Shown in pieces: positions 35,286-46,501 of a DNA stretch of 64,000 bases. Origin of the DNA: Annulohypoxylon bovei var. microspora. Its lineage: Eukaryota > Ascomycota > Sordariomycetes > Xylariales > Hypoxylaceae. Under the pieces are notes generated by a model. That model saw only the letters and a program-made list of their open reading frames with translations. It made no database searches and was not told the DNA's origin. The position numbers and the translations under genes are program-made. The DNA is taken from contig MU405332.1 in the NCBI GenBank assembly GCA_022836615.1, positions 59,968-123,967 of the forward strand, in the 5' to 3' direction. Position 1 is the first letter of the stretch, and each line of letters begins with the position of its first letter.

Positions 35286-36317
35286 ATGGGTTCCTTACCA
35301 CAACATGAAGAATGCCAGTACCTTGATCTCGTACGCGAAATTTTGGACCACGGAGAGCGTCGACCGGATCGGTAAGTTGTAGCAGTAAATTTATCATACG
35401 ACGATAGTAGAATCCTATGCGCGAGATCGAAAACTGACGTGAACCTATCGAATTACAGAACAGGTACAGGGACATACTCTATCTTCGCCCCTCGCCCTCT
35501 CAAATTTAGCCTCAACGACAACGGTTCACCGATTCTCCCCCTCCTAACAACCAAGCGCGTCTTCCTCCGCGCTGTCATCGCCGAGCTCCTCTGGTTCATC
35601 GAGGGCAATACTTCGTCCTCATCCCTTAGCGCGCAGGACGTTAAGATCTGGGACGGTAACGGGTCGCGCGAGTTCCTCGATAATCTAGGTTTAACTCACC
35701 GCGAGGTTGGCGATCTAGGTCCCGTGTACGGTTTCCAATGGCGTCATTTCGGCGCCGAGTACGTCGACGCCAAGACCGATTATACGGGACAGGGATACGA
35801 TCAGCTCGCCGATGTTATCCACAAGCTAAAGAATAACCCGTATGATCGTCGCATGATCTTGTCGGCGTGGAACCCGGCGGACTTGAAGAAAATGGTGCTT
35901 CCGCCGTGCCATATGTTTGCGCAGTTCTACGTCTCGTTCCCAAGGCAAGGCGGGGAGGACAGCAACGGGGATAAGGATAAGCCGAAGGGCAACCTTCACT
36001 GCCAGCTGTACCAGCGATCTTGTGATATGGGCCTTGGCGTCCCGTTCAATATCGCGAGCTACGCGTTGCTGACACATATGCTCGCGCATGTTTGCGATCT
36101 GGTCCCCGGCAGCCTGACACACGTTATGGGTGACGCCCACGTATATGTCGATCACGTCGACGCCCTGAAGATCCAAATGGAGCGGGAGCCACGACCATTC
36201 CCCGAGCTAAAGCTATCGCCCGAAAACGGCAACTCGATAGATGGTTGGAAGGTAGAGGACATTTCTGTCCTGAACTACGAGCCCCACAAGACAATTCCGA
36301 TGAAGATGTCTGTCTAA
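35286..36317 (+). CDS. Thymidylate synthase
   Basis: Two exons: 35286-35371 and 35459-36317 (intron 87 nt); 314 residues. Exon 1 is MGSLPQHEECQYLDLVREIL then DHGERRPDR, the Arg codon split by the intron and continuing TGTGTYSIFAPRPLKFSL, the dUMP phosphate-binding Arg loop. Other family marks are LLWFIEGNT, GPVYGFQWRHFGAEY, DRRMILSAWNP and the active-site VLPPCHMFAQFYV with its nucleophilic Cys. Further on are QRSCDMGLGVPFNIASYALL and GDAHVYVDHVDALKIQ. It converts dUMP to dTMP with methylene-tetrahydrofolate. A short Gly/Asp/Lys-rich insert (PRQGGEDSNGDKDKPKG) sits between FYVSF and NLHCQLYQRS, as in other fungal enzymes. An ACGCGT box lies about 115 bp upstream. Confidence 0.97.
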
Positions 36318-37076
36318 TACGGAAAGCGATACCTGGGGTTGGTGTTAGACTTTGGACGCGCCATTGGACGTCGGATAGAAGCAGAGCCTAGACATCCAGC
36401 TAGGAACAAGACGCGGTATGATAATGAATGTATTATTTAGGATGCTGCGGGATGGATAAGATTACCCCCTTGGATTCAACTGTATGTTGAATATTGCGTT
36501 AGACTCATGATCGGGAGACGTCCAGGGCCTACGAAGCAAAAGCGCTATATATCAACTATCCATATATGACGCTTTGGAGTAGAGGTAACGGAGGATGTTC
36601 TTACACAGCGTATACAAGTCGGCGTAGACATGCCTCAATTGGCTGAAGGTCATATAGATTTACCATAGGTATATTATACCTGCCCTTGAATATACATATA
36701 ATTGTCTACTTTTAGCACTAGGCGAATCTAATAATCTGAAAATCCCTATAAAGTGAAACCAGTTGACCATTGAACTCTACTGTATTGAAAATGACATCAA
36801 TAATAAAGTTGAGGTGGCTTGGTTAACCTGCCAGCCTGTATCTGGCATAACAATCTTGGCCACCACGACCCTGATGTTAGTCACTCGTCTACTAAGGTAG
36901 GTAGGTAGGTAGGTACCTAGTAGGTAGGGACATAGGTAGGTACCTACTTAACCTTAAAGATATCACACATATATCTTCAAGGTTCTTAAGTGTTTCTTGT
37001 TCTTCTCTTCCCCCTTTTTCATAATTCTACACGATCAACTTTTCCAAATCCAACATCCAGTCATCACAGTATAATC
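36318..37076. other. Gap upstream of the LRR-like gene
   Basis: No gene seen. A dense TAGGTAGG/GGTACC block lies at about 36893-36950. Confidence 0.5.
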
Positions 37077-38472
37077 ATGGAAGAAAGCAACCCACCCATC
37101 TTTTACTTAGCAAGCCTCGCATGCAGTCAGCCGCAAGTCTTACAAGCTAGCCTCGACAAAGTAGAGGTACTAGAATTTATCAACGGCCAGACCTGCCACC
37201 ATAGGTTATTCCAAGATTACACGTTTCCCAACTTAGAGGCCCTCGTCTTGGAATCATCGGCTTATAACAACGACGACGCGCTAATACCGTATCTCCAACC
37301 CAAACTGAAGAGCCTGCACTTTTACGGGGGACCGATTACCGATGTGACTCTTGAGAGGTTACAGGTTTGTGACATACCATACCCTACGTGAACGTTACAT
37401 GCCTAGGTACATAGCTGTTAACTGACCATAGACATTTTGCCCGGCGCTCAGTGACTTTGTCGTTGATAACCCTCATCATGCTTCGATCTCAGAAGTAGGA
37501 TTCCTCCGGTATATCCAGAGCGCAAAATCCTTGAAGAATCTAAAAGTCTTGTGTGGCATGGATCGCGTTTTTACCGAAAAGGTCTTCATCGCTCTCGCGA
37601 AGACGTCTTCTCTTATCGCTCTCGATTTCCGGCTCCCTATCACCGCAAAACTCATATCGAAAGCTGTCGCAGAGCGGATCCGAGTCGGTCCTAACAGCCA
37701 GCTATTGGGGCGACTAAAAAAGCTAGTCTGCGTGGCGGAGTCTGAAGGGATCGCGAGACTGCTCCCTCACCTATTCAAACTCGTCCACCTCGAAGTCAAC
37801 ATCAAGGGCGGCAGAACACCTTCGACCAGAGCGCGAGACCTGTTCCCGGACCTTTTCAATTACTGTCTCAAATTGCGTACCCTAAAAATAGTGTACCTGG
37901 GTGCAGAAACCATTCGGCTCGACCCACGAATGTTCCTTAAATTCATACAAAAATACTGGAGCATAGAGACGCTAGAAATCTCCGGAAAGAAGGTCGTGGG
38001 GGAGGAATTTCTCAGTCCCTTCCTCGTGATAATGCAGTCCGCGAAGCAGCTCAGGAACCTAAGGCTATCATTCCAGTGCGACCTTACGGAGACTGCGCTG
38101 CTGGCGGCTGCCGCGTATAAAGGGAAGAGGCTGGCTGAGCTTGATATCGGCGGAAATTTCGACTTCGATAGACTAATAAGCTTGTTCAACGCGAAGAATT
38201 TCTCATTCGGCCCTCAGTTCAGACTTCTCGGAATTGGAAAGCTAGCGACGCCACCTGTCCCAGCCGAGGAGCTGCCCGCGAAGGCGAACGATTTCGCCCA
38301 GCTCCTGAAGGCAATCGCTCCCCAACTGGAAGATTTTAATATCTTGACCCCGGACACGTTCAGCGACCGAGTCGAAAAGCATTTAAACAAGATGCTATCT
38401 TCGGTAACATCGGAAGAAGGTATCCTAGCCCGCGCGTGTATTTACGAAAACACCTATCTGTTAAACAACTAA
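37077..38472 (+). CDS. LRR-like protein of unknown function
   Basis: Two exons: 37077-37364 and 37432-38472 (intron 67 nt); 442 residues. The sequence repeats leucine-rich-repeat-like units: FPNLEALVLESSAY, KLKSLHFYGGPITD, SLKNLKVLCGMD, KLVHLEVNIKGG, KLRTLKIVYLG, SIETLEISGKK and QLRNLRLSF. I see no F-box at the N-terminus, although fungal F-box/LRR proteins share this look. No signal peptide or membrane segment is visible. The protein may be a substrate-recognition or scaffold protein, but no function can be assigned. Start at the first ATG, MEESNPPIFYLASLACSQPQ. Confidence 0.75.
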
Positions 38473-39656
38473 TTGCTGACTTGGATTTCTTTAGCCTCCG
38501 AGGAATTAGAGGGAGTCAGTATGGCAATAGGACCCAAGTAACGCGACGCGCACGTGGCGTCGGCGAGATACGTTGTTGACTACTAGGAAAATATCCGGGA
38601 CTGCGGAATTATCTAGACTGGCGTGGAAACATCGAAGAGCTTCGAGCATTCCGAAGCTATTCTATCAATACCGAGGTTAGATAAAACATTGCATCAATTC
38701 TATCATCCTGTCGTCTTTTCAAAAGCAGCAACCGTCGCGAGGAGGTGGAGGGGAAGGGAAAGGGGAGAAAGGGGAAGGGGGAGAAACAACAACTTCGGTC
38801 ACCGACCCGTCGGACATAAAGTTCCTGCGTCGGGGTTTAGCCTGCCAAAAATGACGGTGGGCGTGAGCGATATGACAACATTGAACCGCCAAACCGCCAC
38901 CAGCGAAAGCCTCTGCCTCGGATATTTCACCTCGACTCGTCGCCGAGAGACTTCGGAGCGCATAACGCATTGAAATCCTTCTCCGCATGAAGCTATCTGT
39001 TCCACTCGTTATAAACAACGGTAAGACATCCTTTTTAGAAGACCACCAATTATATAGGTACCAGACAAAGACATCCAAGGTTCAACACCCGCGGAGAAAC
39101 TCAGATGCCTCACGTCAGCATAGTTGATTCCCTTAGTTAATCCCTTACCTAATACGGCTCTGAGACACATGTGAGTTCACAGTTCACCCATACAATGTTT
39201 CTATCTCGGTTTCTAGAAAGACCGTCTCGTCGTCGATCTTACATAGCCTCGCAGCCTCATTGGAGAGTCAGCTCTCACGCACACCAAAGATACGGGATGG
39301 ATCGTAGCGGTGCCGGGTCATCAGTTTTCCCGCATGATGGTATAGATGCATTGTTGATAGCTCGGAGGTGTGCGAGCTGATAGCTTCGGCGGTGCGACGC
39401 GTATCGATAGGTACGGTATGTACCTAGTCAGGTAGAAAGAATAGGAGTATTACAAATGCGGCATCTCAATGATGACTACCCCCAGGTACGCAGGTAAAGT
39501 GGTATTTAATAACGAGCTTCAGCGCTCCCTAGGTAGCTATCTAAACATCTGCTCATCATGGGCATCATAACCTTTCTTACATCTCATCACACAACTACCA
39601 CCACAAACAACTACCACTACAAATAACAACCACCAAAACCAAAAAAGCTAAACACC
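38473..39656. other. Gap before the ABM-like gene
   Basis: No gene supported. A G/A-rich run (GGAAGGGAAAGGGGAG type) occurs at 38740-38790. A 69-codon open frame at 39171-39380 has no family resemblance. The leader right before the next gene is ACCACAA/ACTACCAC-rich (39590-39650). Confidence 0.5.
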
Positions 39657-40298
39657 ATGGCTCCCGTAACCGAATTCGTCTTCTCGACCCTCAAGCCCGG
39701 CTCCTCTATCGAGCCCCTCTACAAGATCTTCGAAACCATCAAAGGCCTTCCCGGCAACCAGGCCATCCGCGCCTCGTCCGCGCACGAGGACCCCTCGCAG
39801 GTCCGCCTGCATATCGACTGGGACGCTATCGACTCGCACATCGCCTTCCGCGCTACCGACGCGTACAAGGCGTACATATCTTCGGTCACTCCCTACGTCG
39901 CCGGCCCCGCCAAGGTCCTGCACGCGGAGCTGGCCCCCTTCCCACCCGCCGTCCTGGACAAGAGCCCCGTCACCGAGGTCCTGATCACGTACTTTGCGCA
40001 GGGCACCGACGAGGCGAAGAACCTAGCTGCGGCGCAGAGCCTTGCCGCGAAGCTGACGGGCGCAGGCGTGCCCGGGACCACGGGGCTGAGCGCGGTGGGC
40101 TGGATGGCGGAGAAGGAGGTCGAGTTTAAAGGCGAGAAGACCCGCGCGCTAGTCGTGCTTCTGGGGTGGGAGAGCGTGGAGGCGCACCAGGCGGCGAGGG
40201 AGACGGACGCGTTCAAGCAGGTCATCGCCGGGTTCCAGGGCGCGGCCGAGGGGCTGAAGGGCTTTGAGATCGAGCATGTTAGCGCCAAGGCTCTGTAA
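39657..40298 (+). CDS. Dimeric alpha-beta barrel (ABM-like) protein
   Basis: Single exon, 213 residues. Two related halves are visible: PVTEFVFSTLKPGS with VRLHIDWDAIDSHIAFRATD (first half), and PVTEVLITYFAQGTD with ALVVLLGWESVEAHQAARET (second half). Both end with a hydrophobic strand plus acidic helix, the ferredoxin-like ABM layout. Tandem ABM proteins of this kind in fungi are small cytosolic proteins, sometimes near monooxygenases, but most are uncharacterised. Third codon positions are strongly G/C. It converges on the permease gene with 278 bp between the stops. No signal peptide. Confidence 0.75.
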   Translation: MAPVTEFVFSTLKPGSSIEPLYKIFETIKGLPGNQAIRASSAHEDPSQVRLHIDWDAIDSHIAFRATDAYKAYISSVTPYVAGPAKVLHAELAPFPPAVLDKSPVTEVLITYFAQGTDEAKNLAAAQSLAAKLTGAGVPGTTGLSAVGWMAEKEVEFKGEKTRALVVLLGWESVEAHQAARETDAFKQVIAGFQGAAEGLKGFEIEHVSAKAL

Positions 40299-40576
40299 GT
40301 ACGTGTGAGGGCTCTGACGATGTATTGACGAGGTATTGGTGGCGGGATTTGGGTTCTGGAGATAGGTTGGGTGTCTATGTGGTAGATGGTTTTGATTTAT
40401 GAATACATTTAGACGTCCTTGTCTTGTGAATCTACCTCGTCCAAATTGCCTTGGTCCCGTCATGATAATGTTCGTTGGTATCCAATTCAGCTTCAAATAT
40501 TCAAACTATCTATCTAGACACGAAAAGATGGGTTTCGCTTCTATTTATCTAACACCCAATATACAGAAAATGTCGA

Positions 40577-42588
40577 TTATGATACAGCCTTCTCTTCGGC
40601 ATCTTTTGTACTCTCTTCTTTTCCTATCTCCTCGTCTAGAGATTGTCCCCTGACAACCCCTACACCGTGCTCGGCCAGGTCTGTCTTCAGAACCGGAGGC
40701 CCGGAGAAGTGCTTACGACCCCAAACAAAGTACCATATAAGACTGATGGCTGCAAAACCTGCAAATACCACGCTCGCGTAGTTCATGGTGGAAGCGTCAA
40801 GCCCGGTGAGATTCGTCGGCATGCAGAACAGGAAGACCGCTAGGACAATCCACAGGAGAGTCGTAACGTTGATGGCGAACCCAAACCGGCCAAGCGAGAA
40901 CGAAGCGTGTTCCAAGTGTTTTCGACCGCGGACGACGGAGATTAGAATCGGTAGGCCGTATGATGTCGAGAGGCAGATCGTAGCAACTCCCGTGAAGCTA
41001 CCGAATGCTGCCGACGAGCCAAAGTAGATTAGACCTAGTAGGCAATCCACGATTGTCGACAGGGTAAGGGCCCACAACGGAATGTCAAACCGCTTGTCAA
41101 CTTTACTCCACAGACCAGAGCCGGGAATCGCGCCGTCGCGTGCGAAGGCGTAGGTGCAACGGCTCGAGGCAGTTAGCGCACCAACACCAGCGAATAGCCA
41201 GATACCCAGAATAAGGAATAATAATCCAAAACCTCCGCCGGCACTGCCAGTTGCCGTCTTGAATATAAGACCAACAGGCTGTCCATTTGCGACGGAGAGA
41301 AGGGTTTGTACTTCGGGTAGCACAAATAAGATGGGGATTAAATAGATCAAGCCAGTGAAGCCGGCCGCCACAACAGACACTGTAACACCTAAAGTTAGTA
41401 AATATATCCTAAAGCTGCAAAAAGGAAGCTTTAGTTCGGGGCTTCGGCTCGTGAGGCTTCGGCTCTCGAAGGAATCGAAGGAATCGAAGCATTATTTATG
41501 CCTAAGACACTGATATAAAGCAATATAAAGTTGTAGGGAATACTTTACTTACGAACGATGGCCTTGGGGACCTCGCGCTCGGGTGTTTGTACTTCCTCGC
41601 ACATGGACGCAACCATTCCGTACCCCGTAAGCACATACGCAGGCTGTAACAAACCCACGAAGAACGACCAGCCAGCCGGCCACCCCGAAGCAGACGCGTC
41701 ATAGTGGGCGAACACGAACTCGCCGCTTCGTTTACTCGGCGACATTACCAGCAGAACGACCAGGAGAATGATGATAGAAGCGCCGGTCCAGTATATGCAG
41801 ACGGTGTTGATGAGATCCAGGTACTTGGAGCCGAAAATGTTTATCAGGTAGCAGACAAGCATGACGGCCCAGAACATGAGGATAGTCTGCCACTCGTTCG
41901 CGACAAAGTCCTCATCCCACAGCGAGATGGCGCTGAGAATCAACTGAGCGCCACCGAAGTTGATGGAGAGCGTGACGGTCCAATTGCCGACCAGGGTCAG
42001 CCAGCCAGTGATCCAACTAGCGATAGGGGCCCAGCGAGGCGTCGATAGCAACGCGGCCCAGTAGTATACGCCACCAGCGGTAGGATAGACGGAGCAGATC
42101 TCGGCTAGAGAGGCGGCGATAGCGACGGATAGAAGAGAGAGAAGGACCCAACCCCAAATAATGGTGACGGATTGACCGTTAGAGAGCGAGATATAAAACG
42201 TCGTACTGAGACCATAAGGAACAGCCATCTATTATTGTTAGCATTATATCCATACTAGGTAAATTTACATATCTGAGGCGGTTGAATATCGAGCTTGCAG
42301 TCTCACTCAATTCACCCAATTCACTCAACGAGTCAACTGAAAAATCAAGATAAGAACCAAGACGAAGATATCACGTACTGCCAACATATTAGTCTCCAAA
42401 CGCTACCCGAAATTGAAGTTATTTTCTCTTTCGGACATACCAATGGCAAAGGACAATCCGAGTACTGAAAGCATGCTCAGGCTTCGCGGCAGCTCGGCTT
42501 TGTAACCCATCTTGGCGAGCGCATCATCTGCCGCCGTCGCCTCTCCGGACTTGCGCCGGGTGACGCTCGTAACCGATTCCCTCCTCAT
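40577..42588 (-). CDS. APC-superfamily amino acid/choline-type permease, first splice junction out of frame
   Basis: Three exons on the minus strand: about 42588-42441, 42228-41553 and 41379-40577, about 540 residues. The N-terminus is MRRESVTSVTRRKSGEATAA, then KAELPRSLSMLSVLGLSFAI. Exon 2 begins MAVPYGLSTTFYISLSNGQS and includes AASLAEICSVYPTAGGVYYW, GWLTLVGNWTVTLSINF and EVQTPEREVPKAIV. Exon 3 begins SVVAAGFTGLIYLIPILFVL. About twelve hydrophobic segments are visible. It resembles fungal choline/GABA/amino acid permeases of the plasma membrane. The second junction (41552/41380) is clean. The first is not: exon 1 ends ATT-G before GTATGT (42440), while the only usable acceptor is right before the in-frame ATG (42228), leaving one extra base. 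Either a one-base insertion inactivated the N-terminus, or a micro-exon was missed. Substrate cannot be told from the sequence. Confidence 0.75.
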
Positions 42589-43520
42589 CGTCGATGATTT
42601 CGCGCGACAGAGTATGAAAGTTGTAGAAATCAGCGACGCGGATGAGAATGTTGGTAAGCGGAAGCAACAATATGCATATCTCCTTCTACTTAGGTAGGTA
42701 AGTAAGTACTCACGCGACTTCCCCGGTCAAGGCGATGATAACACCAAGTTTCTTATCTCTAAGTCGATCCTTCGGTGAGTACATTCGTACTACTCTGATG
42801 CTAGGTAGATATATAAAGGGATATCCCAGTTTTAAGTTATCAGCGATCCATTCTTCGTAGCTGATCGTTTCATTATTCCTTGCTAGTCTCGATATAGTAT
42901 CGCCCACGGCTTCGTTTCCTGGTATATCTTAGCTGGCAATTTCTGCTTATCTCCAGGGCTCTTATGCTACAACGTAGTCCACATACTACAGTACAAAAGT
43001 TCATATGTCCAATGTATTTCGATAAGTAATCTCATTACAACATCAATCCCTCTCATTACAACATCCCTAATTGGCTGATACCAGAAGGTACCTAGATAAA
43101 CGACTAAGAGCATTTATAAATAAACTAAACAACCTAACACATAACATCTCGGATACCCAACAATTTCAATTCAATTGCGATTGCAATTGCGATTATTTTA
43201 AGATATAGGTATATAAATTCGAGACTAACTTCTCCGAATAACGAGGAGATCTCCAATAGAACGCCGAGCAGCCCGAGGTTGATGATGACCGAATCGGCCT
43301 CTCCAATAAATACCCCGCACGCTATATGCTTCCGTCGCGTAGCACAGCGCTCGATGATCCATATAGAATGACTTCGACGGGTTTGGTTTTAAGACTGTTC
43401 TTATGAAATGCAATGCTCTGACGTCAGTTACTAGCCTCGATCAGTTGAGGATCCCCCAGGCACGATTTATCCACTAGAGCAACAACTAGTAAGAGAGAAG
43501 AGTCAGAAACAATTACAGCC
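42589..43520. other. Divergent region between permease and SDR genes
   Basis: 932 bp separate the two starts, so both promoters are here. Palindromic CAATTGCGATTGCAATTGCG-type sequence occurs at about 43171-43195. No gene seen. Confidence 0.5.
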
Positions 43521-44410
43521 ATGTCTCCTAAGCCTCGTCTAGATGGAAAGGTTGCTATCGTGACAGGGGGCGCGTCGGGGTTCGGACGTGGCATCGCAGC
43601 TAAATTCGTGGAAGAGGGGGCCAAGGTTGTCATCGCCGACCTCTCCGAGCAAGCTGGCCAAGCGGCGGCCCAAGAGCTATCGTGCAAATTCGCGAAGGCG
43701 GATGTGACCAAGCGAGAAGACTGGGAAAACCTTCTCAAGGAAGCTCTGGATGCGTACGGCCAGCTCGACATCGTGGTGAACAATGCCGGGGCTACGTACG
43801 TTAATAAACCAACCGAAGAGGTGACGGAGAAAGACTTCGACCTGGTCATGAACGTCAATGTCAAGTCAATCTACATCTCGACTAATGTCCTCCTCCCCTA
43901 TTTCATAGAGAAGAAGAGACCCGGTAGCTTCATCCAGGTGGCCTCGACCGCAGGTGTTCGACCACGTCCGAGGCTCACCTGGTACAACGCCTCGAAAGCT
44001 GCTGTCATCAACGCGACAAAGGTATGAGATGCTACATACAACTACCCGTCTCTCTCTCTCTCTCTCTCTGCGCGATGCTTTGGCCAGGTCGGAAACATCT
44101 AGAACCATGCGTCATCTCGCGAACGTGAGTACTAACTATACCCTTTCAATAGACGATGGCAGTGGAATACGGGCCTCAGAAAATTCGCTTCAACGCGGTC
44201 TCTCCGGTAGTGGGAAGTACGGGGATGACGCACCTATTCATCGGCAAGCCCGACACCGCCGAGAACCGCAAGGCCTTCGAATCCGTGATACCTCTGGGCA
44301 GAGGCTCTACGCCAGAAGATGTCGCCAACGCCTGCTGTTACCTGGCTAGCGAGGAAGCCATCTTCATCACGGGGATCAATATCGAGGTAGACGGAGGACG
44401 ATGTGTCTAA
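43521..44410 (+). CDS. Short-chain dehydrogenase/reductase (classical SDR)
   Basis: Two exons, 43521-44021 and 44153-44410 (intron 131 nt containing a CT microsatellite at about 44049-44069); 252 residues. Rossmann nucleotide-binding motif TGGASGFGRG (15-24); Asp40 at the end of the second strand suggests NAD(H) preference; NNAG (87-90). The catalytic set is Ser142, Tyr155 and Lys159 in WYNASK. The C-terminus FITGINIEVDGGRCV is the usual SDR end. The reaction is a carbonyl/alcohol oxidoreduction on an unknown substrate; homologues include glucose/ribitol dehydrogenase- and 3-oxoacyl-reductase-like fungal SDRs. It starts at MSPKPRLDGKVAIVTGG and is divergent from the permease, so the two could share regulation. 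Confidence 0.9.
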
Positions 44411-45409
44411 GGAAATTCTCTCATGAAGCGAACAATCTCGATAACGGCTGCCTACCAATAGAGATTTGCGGCGGATATCACTCCCTCGGTCCGAGATGGT
44501 ACGAGATTGGTTCCGAGGGGATGGCACGCCTGGCTGAATTTCTTGACGGTGGTGGTGGCTTATATCTAGTAGGTACCTATGTAGGTAGGTAGGTACCTAG
44601 GCAGATAGGTATATTCACATGAATTAAAGAAAGCAGGAATATCACCAAGTATAACGTAACCTTCCACTTAGATTTGGCCTATACTTGCTCTACGTCTTCT
44701 CCAAGTATGTTTTATTCCTAACATGAGTAGGTACGTACCTAGGTACGTAGTATAGAATAGGGGATGCATTCATCGTTATCCATATTTAGTTGCGATGCTC
44801 CACCGTCCATCTCCTATTCTTATTTCACCCGCAGTACCTGCCCTGGTTTTCGGCGCAGTTTTTATATTAATCTTCCCGGCGAGGTGGGATGCGGTAGTTG
44901 GCATTCCTTGGTAGACGAAAACACGTTGCATCGACCTGCCGAATGGGTGATGTTTCTAAACGCCCTTCCGGTATTACCGTTTTCGGACGGCTCACGGCCT
45001 CCTTTTCTCCACAACCTTCCCACGAAAACCCATGATGTATCCCGGCCGCCCGCTCGCGCACCGACAACTTCCACGTTCCCCCACGCAGCGAGCCTAGTTT
45101 GTCGCGGCTGGGATCGCCGACGATGGAACGACGGTCCGCTGGTGCTGTGTACGAAACCCCGAGTCCAAAGGTAGCAAATAGGGCGAAAGGGACGGAAGCA
45201 GGGTACCAGCTCACGGTTCCGTACGCGACATCGTTCAGGTTTATGATGTGACATCACGCGCGTCACGGCACCCTTGCGCTGGTATCGGTAATATATATAA
45301 AGAGCCTCTTCGCCTTGGCGATGCTGTGAAACGTTCTGCTCATCGCGTTGTCGTTTTCACCGTCAGAGACTTAGAGACTTAGAGACTTGAAGATCAGCTC
45401 TTGCCCACC
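44411..45409. promoter_or_regulatory. Upstream region of the AA9 gene
   Basis: No gene supported. It contains GGTAGGTAGGTACCTAGG (about 44582-44600), an 18-bp palindrome around TACCTAGGTA (44732-44749), and bZIP-like sites TGACATCA (45250-45257) and GCGTCACG (45261-45268). A TATA box TATATATAAA lies at 45293-45302, about 110 bp before the AA9 ATG. The 136-codon open frame inside it has no recognisable protein character. Confidence 0.55.
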
Positions 45410-46501
45410 ATGAAAAACTTCGCCAACGTTGCTGTCGCTGCTGCGCTCGCGGCCAATGGTGCCTCGGCCCACTATATCTTCCAACAACTTTCTCTCGACG
45501 CGGCCGAATACGGGCCATTTGAGTACAGTAAGTCTTCAAGTCCTCTGATAGCCATGCTTCGCCTTCTACTATGGTACCGGAGGTGAGGTAGGGATGATGA
45601 GTCGTAAATGCTGATACAATCTTAACTCCTACAGTCCGACAAAATAGCAACTACAACTCTCCTGTCACAGGTAAGTTTCTCGAGACCATATTTTATCAAC
45701 TTTAGCTAACTAGCGAAGATCTGACCTCGAACGACTTGCGGTGCAATGTCGGTGCAGAGGGTGCCAGCACCAAGACAGTAGATGTGAAGGCTGGTGAACA
45801 ATTCACTTTCACCCTCGACACCGTACGTATTCCATCGCCGTCATATTCCATCGCCATCATATTCCAGCTAGTGTTCTTGCCTAGGTAGTGTCGTAGCTAA
45901 CTTATTTATCAGCCTGTGTACCACCAAGGGCCGATCTCCATCTATATGTCAAAGGCTCCAGGCGCTGCCTCGGACTACGACGCCAGCGGCGAATGGTTCA
46001 AGATCAAGGACTTCGGTAAGCAATTACCACCCGTCAAGCTTCCGGGTGCTTCGATGACTAACTCGTACCCGCAGCCCCTGATTTCTCAAGCGGAGAGGCA
46101 GCGTGGGACATGTCCGGCTCCTACTCGTACACCATCCCCAGCTGCGTCGAGGACGGCGAATATCTCGTGAGGATCCAGTCTCTGGCCATCCACAACCCCT
46201 GGCCGTCGGGAATCCCTCAGTTTTACATCTCCTGCGCCCAGGTCAAGGTCTCGGGAGGAAGCGGCAGCTATAACCCCGCGACCGTCCTAATCCCCGGCGC
46301 TTTTAAAGAGACAGACCCGGGATACACCGTCAACGTAAGCGTTCCAGCCACCCAGACTTTGATAAATCGATAGATGCTGATTTTACTAGATCTACTCCGA
46401 CTTCCACAGCTACACCGTTCCCGGCCCTGCCCCTGTAAGCGTCCTCGTGTCATATTTACACATGGCGATGAACTGACTCTTTTATCTAGTTAACCTGCTA
46501 A
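45410..46501 (+). CDS. AA9 lytic polysaccharide monooxygenase (secreted, no CBM)
   Basis: Seven exons: 45410-45527, 45635-45670, 45719-45822, 45913-46015, 46075-46334, 46390-46434, 46490-46501; 225 residues. Signal peptide MKNFANVAVAAALAANGASA, then the mature N-terminal His21 (HYIFQQL), the first residue of the copper histidine brace. The second brace His is in PVYHQGPISIYMSKA. The axial Tyr lies in IPQFYISCAQVKV. Cysteines in LRCNVGAEG, IPSCVEDGEY and YISCAQ follow AA9. The end NIYSDFHSYTVPGPAP/LTC needs the last 12-nt exon and matches the AA9 ending (PGP-x-TC). It cleaves cellulose or related glycans oxidatively. No carbohydrate-binding module is attached. If the last intron is retained the protein would end VSVLVSYLHMAMN. 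Confidence 0.93.

Noticed and set aside
38623..38973. 116-codon plus-strand frame after the LRR-like gene
   Set aside because: Driven by a purine-rich low-complexity run; no similarity.
44764..45174. 136-codon plus-strand frame upstream of the AA9 gene
   Set aside because: Lies in the AA9 promoter region and has open frames of similar length on the other strand; no similarity.
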